Assembly: GCA_014656015.1 (NCBI GenBank)
Contig: BNBP01000015.1
Span: 1 to 64,000 of the forward strand
Source of the DNA: Streptomyces griseoaurantiacus
Lineage (GTDB): Bacteria; Actinomycetota; Actinomycetes; Streptomycetales; Streptomycetaceae
DNA: 64,000 nucleotides
Reading direction: 5' to 3'
Both the position numbers and the translations under genes were made by a program. The notes under the pieces were generated by a model that saw only the letters and a list, made by a program, of their open reading frames with translations, was not told where the DNA came from and ran no database searches. This document shows, in pieces, positions 59,353 through 64,000 of the stretch (positions are counted from its first letter, which is position 1; the number at the start of each line of letters is the position of its first letter).

Positions 59353-60798
59353 GTGGCGCTACGTACACCGAGGCCGGTGCGGAGCTGGCAGCGTGCATGG
59401 TACGCGAAGAGCAAGGCGGCGCGGGTCGAACTGCAGTCCGTGATCATGTGGCGCGTCCTGCCCTGGGTGTTCGCCGTCACGTGGATGGCGCTGCCGCTGC
59501 TGGGGGGCGTCCGGACCGGTCTCCTGCCGCGGCTGCTCGCCGCCTCGCTGCTCCTCGTCGGCATCCTGCAGATCGTGTGGGCGAACCGCCTGGTGCGCCC
59601 CGCCCTCGACCACTATCTGGAACGGGCCCCGCTCCGGCCGCGCGCCCTGTGGGCGCCGGTGGCCCTGCTGGGCCTGGCCCTGGTGCTGATAGGACTGCTC
59701 CACGGCCTGGACGCGGTCGCCCCGTGGGGCTGCCGTCTCTCCCTGGGCGCGGTCCTGCTGTCCTTCGGGAGCGTCTACGCCATGGTCGTGCCGATGCGCA
59801 CCTACCTGCGTCACTCCCTGCTGTTCGGCGCCGTGCTCATGGTGGTCTTCGGGCTGCTGCGCGCGGATCTCGGCGAGGTGCTCTTCACGGCGGCGCTCAC
59901 CGTCTTCGGCGCCGGGCTGGCGACGCTCGGCTCACGCTGCGGGGCGTGGACGCTGTCGGTGCTGTGGGACGCGGAGCGCTCGCGGGAGGTGGAGGCCCGG
60001 CTCGCCGTCGCCGAGGAGCGGCTGCGCTTCGGCCGCGATCTGCACGACGTGATGGGCCGGAACCTGGCCGTGATAGCGCTCAAGAGCGAACTCGCCGTGC
60101 AGTTGGCCCGGCGCGGCCGTCCGGAGGCGGAGGCGCAGATGATAGAGGTGCAGCGCATCGCGCGCGAGTCGCAGCGGGAGGTCCGCGAGGTGGTGCGCGG
60201 CTACCGTGAGGCCGACCTGGGCGTCGAGCTCTCCGGGGCACGGGGTGTGCTGACGGCCGCCGGCATCGACTGCACGGTGACCGGTCCGCCGGCGACCGGG
60301 CTGCCCGTCCCGGTGCAGTCGGCGCTCGCCTGGGTGGTCCGCGAGGCGGTGACGAATGTGCTGCGGCACGGGAACCCTCAGCGGTGCACGGTGGCGCTGC
60401 GGACGGCCGGGGACCGGATCGAACTGTCGGTGGAGAACGACGGGGCGCCGGTCGCGGAGGCGCGGCCCGGCTCCGGCGCGGACACGGAGACGGGGCAGGG
60501 ATTCCCGGCGGACGGTTCCCCGGGCCGGGGATCCGGTCTCGTGGGGCTGCGGGAGCGGCTGGCGGAGATCGGGGGCACCCTGCGGACCGGGCCCGCCGGG
60601 GAGGGGGTCTTCCGGCTCACGGCGGAGGTGCCACTGCCGGCGCCGTCCTCCTCATCCTCCGTGTCCTCGCCCCCTTCGTCCTCCTCGTCCTCCCGGGACG
60701 GCGGCGCGTGTTCTGGGGCGCGTGCCCCTGACGCGGGGGCCTCGTCCTCGTCCGACACCAGAACCGTTCCGTCCTCACTGAGCGAGGTCGCCCCGTGA
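59353..60798 (+). CDS. DesK-like sensor histidine kinase
   Basis: A 481-aa membrane kinase of the HisKA_3 class. About six TM segments span residues 33-200, followed by the phosphoacceptor His231 (RFGRDLHDVMGRNLAVIALK) and an HATPase domain (N-box REAVTNVLRHG about 333; GSGLVGLRERLAEIGG). The C-terminal ~65 residues are Ser/Pro-rich and lie beyond the kinase domain. GTG 59353 has GGGAGGA upstream. It overlaps the response regulator by four bases. Confidence 0.92.
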   Translation: MALRTPRPVRSWQRAWYAKSKAARVELQSVIMWRVLPWVFAVTWMALPLLGGVRTGLLPRLLAASLLLVGILQIVWANRLVRPALDHYLERAPLRPRALWAPVALLGLALVLIGLLHGLDAVAPWGCRLSLGAVLLSFGSVYAMVVPMRTYLRHSLLFGAVLMVVFGLLRADLGEVLFTAALTVFGAGLATLGSRCGAWTLSVLWDAERSREVEARLAVAEERLRFGRDLHDVMGRNLAVIALKSELAVQLARRGRPEAEAQMIEVQRIARESQREVREVVRGYREADLGVELSGARGVLTAAGIDCTVTGPPATGLPVPVQSALAWVVREAVTNVLRHGNPQRCTVALRTAGDRIELSVENDGAPVAEARPGSGADTETGQGFPADGSPGRGSGLVGLRERLAEIGGTLRTGPAGEGVFRLTAEVPLPAPSSSSSVSSPPSSSSSSRDGGACSGARAPDAGASSSSDTRTVPSSLSEVAP

Positions 60799-61433
60799 CG
60801 TCCGTACCGCCTCCGCCCGCCGGCGCCCCCGTCCGGCTGCTGCTCGCCGACGACGAGCACCTCATCCGGGGCGCCCTGGCCGCGCTGCTGGCGCTGGAGG
60901 AGGACCTGCTGCTGGTGGCCGAGGCCGCAACGGGGCCCGAGGCACTGGCCATGGCCCGGGCGCACCGTCCGGACGTGGCAGTGCTGGATCTGCAGATGCC
61001 GGGGGCGGACGGTGTGAAGGTGGCCACGTCCCTGCGCCACGAGCTGCCCGGCTGCCGGGTGCTGATCGTGACCAGTCACGGCCGGCCGGGACATCTCAAG
61101 CGCGCCCTGGAAGCGGGGGTCCGCGGGTTCGTGTCGAAGACGGTGAGCGCCCAGCGGCTCGCGGAGATCATTCGCACGGTGCACGCGGGAAACCGTTACA
61201 TCGACCCGGAGTTGGCGGCCGACGCGATCTCCACCGGGGACTCGCCGCTGACCGCGCGGGAGGCGGAGGTACTGGAGTTCGCCGCCGACGGGGCTCCGGT
61301 CGCGGAGATCGCCGAGCGGGCGGCGCTGGCGGAGGGGACCGTGCGGAACTACCTGTCCTCGGCGGTCTCGAAGCTGGGGGTGGAGAACCGGCATGCGGCG
61401 GTGCGTCTCGCGCGCGAGCACGGTTGGGTATAG
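60795..61433 (+). CDS. NarL/DesR-family response regulator
   Basis: A 212-aa regulator. The receiver domain has acidic pocket ADDEH, phosphoacceptor Asp65 (AVLDLQMPG), Thr/Ser in VTSHG and Lys in VSKTV. A LuxR-type HTH follows (LTAREAEVLEFAADGAPVAEIAERAALAEGTVRNYLSSAVSKLG). It is translated from GTG 60795 overlapping the kinase. It probably activates the upstream ABC genes, as DesKR and similar pairs do. Confidence 0.93.
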   Translation: MTSVPPPPAGAPVRLLLADDEHLIRGALAALLALEEDLLLVAEAATGPEALAMARAHRPDVAVLDLQMPGADGVKVATSLRHELPGCRVLIVTSHGRPGHLKRALEAGVRGFVSKTVSAQRLAEIIRTVHAGNRYIDPELAADAISTGDSPLTAREAEVLEFAADGAPVAEIAERAALAEGTVRNYLSSAVSKLGVENRHAAVRLAREHGWV

Positions 61434-61456
61434 TTGCTCCCGCGCCACGGCGCAGT

Positions 61457-61532
61457 GCGGACGTAGCTCAGTTGGTAGAGCGCAACCTTGCCAAGGTTGA
61501 GGTCGCGAGTTCGAACCTCGTCGTCCGCTCCA
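61457..61532 (+). tRNA. tRNA-Gly (GCC), copy 2
   Basis: A 73-nt body with encoded CCA and anticodon loop TTGCCAA. It lies 23 bp after the response regulator gene. Confidence 0.94.
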
Positions 61533-61541
61533 GTGAGAAGC

Positions 61542-61572
61542 GAAGGCCCCGGTCCTCAGGACCGGGGCCTTC
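61542..61572. terminator. Bidirectional terminator, tRNA-Gly / purC
   Basis: GAAGGCCCCGGTCC and its complement flank a three-base loop, serving the tRNA and the convergent purC. Confidence 0.9.
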
Positions 61573-61599
61573 CTCGTGATGCGGAGAGTTTCGGGAACC

Positions 61600-62499
61600 T
61601 CAGTTCCAGCGGACGCCCGTCAGGCGCTCGTAGGCCTCCACGTACTTGCCGCGGGTGGCCTCGACCACCTCGTCCGGCAGGGCCGGGGGCGGCTGCTCGG
61701 CGGTGCGGTCCCAGCCGGAGGCGGGCGAGGTCAGCCAGTCGCGCACGAACTGCTTGTCGTACGAGGGCTGCGCGCGGCCCGGCTCCCACTCCTCGGCGGG
61801 CCAGAAGCGGGAGGAATCGGGGGTGAGGACCTCGTCGGCGAGGACCAGTTCGTCTCCGTCGAAGCCGAACTCGAACTTGGTGTCGGCCAGGAGGATGCCC
61901 CGGTCGCGGGCGATGTCCCGCCCCCGGGCGTAGACGGCGAGGGTGGCCTGCCGGAGCCGGGCTGCGGTGTCCGCGCCGACCTGGCGGGCGACCTCCTCGT
62001 AGGAGACGTTCTCGTCGTGGTCGCCGACGGCCGCCTTGGTGGCCGGGGTGAAGATCGGCGCGGGCAGCTCGGAGCCGTCGACCAGGCCCTCGGGGAGGGC
62101 GAGGCCGCAGACCGTGCGGGACGCGTTGTACTCCACCAGGCCGGAGCCGGTCAGATAGCCGCGGGCCACGCACTCCACCGGCACCATGCGCAGCGACTTG
62201 CAGACCAGGGTGCGGCCGCGCCAGTCGGCGGGGGCGCCGGCGGGGAGTTCGGTGCTCAGGACGTGTCCCGGGACGAGGTCGGCGAGCTGGTCGAACCACC
62301 ACAGGGACAGCTGGGTGAGGATGCGGCCCTTGTCGGGGATCTCCGTCGGGAGCACCCAGTCGTACGCGGAGATGCGGTCGCTGGCGACCATCACCAGGTC
62401 GCCCGCCTCGTTCTGGTACAGCTCGCGCACCTTGCCGGTGTGCAGGTGCACCAGACCCGGCACCTGGACGGGCTCGGGCTTTTCCACGAATCCGGACAC
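61600..62499 (-). CDS. purC: Phosphoribosylaminoimidazole-succinocarboxamide synthase
   Basis: A 299-aa SAICAR synthetase joining CAIR and aspartate. It has HTGKVRELYQ, MVASDRISAYDWVLPTEIPDKG, SLRMVPVECVARGYLTGSG, and LADTKFEFGFDGDELVLADEVLTPDSSRFW, all diagnostic. GTG 62499 has GGGAGGA well spaced. It is transcribed toward the other pur genes but separated from them by ~6 kb of unrelated genes. Confidence 0.96.
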   Translation of the reverse strand: MSGFVEKPEPVQVPGLVHLHTGKVRELYQNEAGDLVMVASDRISAYDWVLPTEIPDKGRILTQLSLWWFDQLADLVPGHVLSTELPAGAPADWRGRTLVCKSLRMVPVECVARGYLTGSGLVEYNASRTVCGLALPEGLVDGSELPAPIFTPATKAAVGDHDENVSYEEVARQVGADTAARLRQATLAVYARGRDIARDRGILLADTKFEFGFDGDELVLADEVLTPDSSRFWPAEEWEPGRAQPSYDKQFVRDWLTSPASGWDRTAEQPPPALPDEVVEATRGKYVEAYERLTGVRWN

Positions 62500-62626
62500 G
62501 GTTCCTCCCCGGTTCTGTCCTATGGCTCCGATTCTCCCGTATGCGGAACCCCGGCTTCGGTCAGGGTGGACGGGCGGAGACCGTAACGCGGCCGGCGCGG
62601 GGCGGGGGAAACGGCCCACGAAACGT

Positions 62627-64000
62627 TTACTCCCGTTTGCAGATGCGGTCCAGGAGGTTGGCGGTGGCGCGCTGGACACGGGCGTCGACGTGCCCGGGGC
62701 GGTCCAGTGCCGGGGACCAGGCGAAGGTTCCGGACGCGAAGACCAGTGCGCCGGAGGGAGCCCGGTACAGGGAGGTCTCCTGGTGACGCACGACACCCTC
62801 GGCATCCCGGTAGGGGGAGTGCGCGAGCAGGATGCGCTCCTCGTGCGCGGGAAGCGGGGCGCGCGGGAAGTAGCGGTCGGCCTCACCCGCGACCAGGCCC
62901 GCGAGTTCCTCGCCGTCACCGACGCCGGCCCCCTCCCACAGCCAGTGGCCGGGGTTGCGCACGACCAGCGGGCGCGGTTCCGGAACCTGGCCCTGGTACT
63001 GGATGCCGAGGACCTCCTGCTCCGGTCGGTCGATCTCCCTCCAGAGCACCGGCCGGCCGGGCCCCTGCCGCTTGCGGCAGGTCAGCAGCCGGTCGGGGGT
63101 GCCGGACGGGGACGGGCCCAGCTCCACCTGCCAGTACATCGAGTTGGAGGACAGGAAGACGAGCGAGGTGCCGCACTCCCGGGCCAGCTCGACGGCCCGC
63201 CGCATGTTCGCCGACCAGTACTCGTCGTGGCCGGGGAAGACCAGGCCCCGGTAGCGGGTGACGTCCACACGTCCGGCGTGCAGATCGCGGGCGTCGGCGT
63301 AGGCGAGGTCGTAGCCGTAGCGCTCGGCCCAGCGGATGACGTCGTAGGCGTGGCCGACGTGCAGCGGGAGGCCCGCGCCCGCGTAGGGGCGGTCGAAGGA
63401 GACGGTGGTGGCCGCCTCGGACTCGCCGAGCAGCCGGCCCTCCTCGTCCCAGGCGTGGTAGAGGCTGGCGCCGGTGCGCCCGTCCTCCGGGTAGAGGTTG
63501 TACGCCTGCCAGGTGACGTCCGGCAGCAGGAGCAGCAGGTCGGCAGGGCGGGTGTCGCGCACGGTGAACGGCACGTGGGAACGGTGCCCGTCGGCCGTGG
63601 TCAGGACGGCCACGTAGGCGCCGGTGGTCCAGTCCCTGGGGACCTGGAGCCGCCAGGACAGCCACCAGTGGTGACAGGAGACGGTGCGCTCGGCGGCGAG
63701 CGGCGGGGGCTGGACTATCCCGGAGAGGCGGGGGCTGCTGGTCATCTTGCGGGCGCCCTCACCGCCGTAGTGCCCGATCCGGTAGATGTCGACGCCGAAC
63801 TCCTGCGGCGGGTCGACGCTGATGTGGAAGTCGACGGCTTCACCGGGCACCACCGCCCCGGTCGAGGCGAAGCCCTTGATCTGGCCGTGCACGTCGTCCG
63901 CGGAGCGGGGGCCCGAGGTGCGGGCGGGGCGCCCGGAGGGATGGCGGGGGGCGGGAACGGAGGGACTCCGGCGGCCGCCGGAGTAGTACTCCGTCTCCTC
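62627..64000 (-). CDS. N,N-dimethylformamidase-like (large-subunit domain) protein, partial at the window edge
   Basis: At least 457 codons, open to the right edge (first visible residues EETEYYSGG). The fold matches the N,N-dimethylformamidase beta-subunit-like C-terminal family: an immunoglobulin-like part (SVDPPQEFGVDIYRIGHYGGEGARKM) is followed by TWQAYNLYPEDGRTGASLYH, FDRPYAG, LVFPGHDEYWSANMRRAVE and NPGHWLWEGAGV. In actinobacteria these proteins are often secreted or act on unknown amides. The start codon lies outside the window. Confidence 0.82.
   Translation of the reverse strand, partial: EETEYYSGGRRSPSVPAPRHPSGRPARTSGPRSADDVHGQIKGFASTGAVVPGEAVDFHISVDPPQEFGVDIYRIGHYGGEGARKMTSSPRLSGIVQPPPLAAERTVSCHHWWLSWRLQVPRDWTTGAYVAVLTTADGHRSHVPFTVRDTRPADLLLLLPDVTWQAYNLYPEDGRTGASLYHAWDEEGRLLGESEAATTVSFDRPYAGAGLPLHVGHAYDVIRWAERYGYDLAYADARDLHAGRVDVTRYRGLVFPGHDEYWSANMRRAVELARECGTSLVFLSSNSMYWQVELGPSPSGTPDRLLTCRKRQGPGRPVLWREIDRPEQEVLGIQYQGQVPEPRPLVVRNPGHWLWEGAGVGDGEELAGLVAGEADRYFPRAPLPAHEERILLAHSPYRDAEGVVRHQETSLYRAPSGALVFASGTFAWSPALDRPGHVDARVQRATANLLDRICKRE

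Overview
The window is a high-GC actinobacterial chromosome segment, almost certainly Streptomyces. Supporting signs are the strong third-position G/C bias, GTG starts, complete bldC and lsrL-type genes, valine dehydrogenase next to a DUF3073 protein, and a pur cluster split by small regulatory genes. From memory the order (MarR/MFS, SpoIIE, NDH-2, TetR, ECF sigma, AsnB-like, NsdA-like, trmB, PrsW ... hrpA, bldC, vdh, purM, purF, purLQS, lsrL, ABC/two-component, purC) follows the S. coelicolor SCO4122-to-SCO4070 interval; I could not align it.

Layout. 0.5-19 kb: regulators and envelope genes. These are a MarR/MFS divergent pair, two SpoIIE-type phosphatases, NDH-2, a long TetR, an ECF sigma factor fused to a zinc-finger and membrane segment, a degenerate asparagine-synthetase-like protein, an NsdA-like regulator, trmB, a PrsW protease, and an M23 endopeptidase behind a ydaO-type c-di-AMP riboswitch. 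19.2-22.1 kb: initiator tRNA, then a MarR-controlled module of a domain-inverted RibD-like enzyme and GTP cyclohydrolase II. 22.2-23.4 kb: small genes around a compact GntR regulator.

23.42-30.65 kb: an integrated island at a tRNA-Lys(TTT) gene, bounded by 30-bp identical att copies. It carries an IS256-family element, a broken tyrosine integrase, an IS3 scrap, and two candidate conflict/signalling cassettes. The first is a membrane protein (586 aa) and a small protein (131 aa) that share an Asn/Gly-rich motif, at the C-terminus of one and the N-terminus of the other. The second is a nucleoside-phosphorylase-fold protein divergent from a small multi-TM protein. This is the best candidate for an undescribed system.

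30.7-48.5 kb: housekeeping and development genes (APC permease, DEAD-box helicase with an RDD-rich tail, lipoprotein, mini-metalloprotease, metallophosphoesterase, tRNA Glu/Asp/Phe, YhgE-like protein, HrpA helicase, a second tRNA-Asp, bldC, vdh, DUF3073). 48.5-62.5 kb: purine biosynthesis (purM, purF, purL-purQ-purS overlapping, purC), lsrL, three tRNA-Gly genes and an ABC exporter/two-component operon. The last gene (N,N-dimethylformamidase-like) runs off the right edge.
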